Below, in pieces: positions 63,845 to 64,000 of a stretch of DNA of 64,000 nt. Position 1 is the stretch's first letter. Every line of letters begins with the position of its first letter. The DNA is from Leptospira semungkisensis (GTDB taxonomy: Bacteria > Spirochaetota > Leptospiria > Leptospirales > Leptospiraceae), in assembly GCF_004770055.1 (NCBI RefSeq), contig NZ_RQEP01000010.1, forward strand, positions 310,001-374,000, written 5' to 3'. The translations under genes were made by a program, and so were the position numbers. A model generated the notes under the pieces. The model was not told the DNA's origin, made no database searches, and worked only from the letters and a program-made list of their open reading frames with translations.

Positions 63845-64000
63845 ACTTCTTCCAAAATCGGCAAAAGCCGCATAACGGAACTGATCATTCCTCATACTGG
63901 CGGAATCAAATTTCCGGAGCAAATTCAGAAACTTCACTAAAATAGCGCGAGAACCACAATTCCGCTTACCTGTACCTCTTTAGCAAGCGAGCAGCATATT
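63845..64000. other. non-coding end of window
   Basis: 156 nt with no reading frame I can support on either strand. A tiny hairpin CGGC-AAAA-GCCG lies near 63860, just after the lipoprotein stop, and could help end transcription. Confidence 0.3.

Overview
The window is chromosomal DNA of a spirochaete of the genus Leptospira. LexA, TsaD, MiaB, NusB and lumazine synthase read as spirochaete versions, many genes encode lipoproteins with loose spirochaetal lipoboxes (NC, YC, SC), and the gene set (DUF1987/SiaC-like and SiaB-like proteins, giant kinase-ATPase-phosphatase fusions, class III cyclases, TPR proteins) is typical of that genus. Base composition looks higher in GC than pathogenic Leptospira, perhaps low 40s percent, which by eye suggests an intermediate-clade species; this is inference. 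I see no rRNA, tRNA, CRISPR array, insertion sequence or prophage. Coding density is very high and many genes overlap by 4 nt (ATGA).

Layout. 1-1694: two genes of unknown function, the second probably an outer-membrane barrel. 1697-5141 (minus): an overlapping run lipoprotein, S41/CtpA protease, tsaD, pssA. 5199-8523 (minus): lexA, then an RND-type periplasmic adaptor and a TolC-like outer-membrane protein with no pump gene beside them. 8604-10788 (minus): a lipoprotein and a TPR protein with an Mrr-like C-terminal domain. 10859-14272 (plus): a tight run of small FtsX-like permease, ABC ATPase, ROK sugar kinase, HIT protein and flippase-like membrane protein. 14440-23099: lipid and CoA genes (two ketoacyl synthases, SDR, two hotdog thioesterases, CoA transferase) mixed with a SiaB-like GHKL kinase and a PP2C phosphatase.

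23157-30982 (plus) is the most striking part: a 1790-residue Ser/Thr kinase-ATPase-GAF-SpoIIE phosphatase, a SiaB-like kinase, a SiaC-like (DUF1987) protein and a GAF-linked class III adenylate cyclase. It has the logic of the Pseudomonas SiaABCD partner switch, but with a cyclic-AMP type output in place of the diguanylate cyclase.

31050-43533: assorted housekeeping and accessory genes (VOC protein, EEP hydrolase, lipase, MFS transporter plus mtnC, a BrnT/BrnA toxin-antitoxin pair in AT-rich DNA, flavin oxidoreductase, methyltransferase, glycoside hydrolase, HDAC-like hydrolase). 43642-47678: two overlapping TPR genes, one with NHL and VWA-like domains. 47902-51171: a probable metal or siderophore uptake operon (small His/Cys protein, TonB receptor, Cys-rich lipoprotein) behind a Fur-box-like inverted repeat. 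51176-58012: mgsA, two helical proteins, LptF/G-type permease, miaB, DnaJ-domain protein and a Cys-cluster protein. 58081-62996 (minus): ribH, nusB, a large TPR protein, a HEAT-repeat protein and a lipoprotein. The last two appear to start at CTG codons lying in 4-nt CTGA overlaps. The window closes with a TPR lipoprotein.
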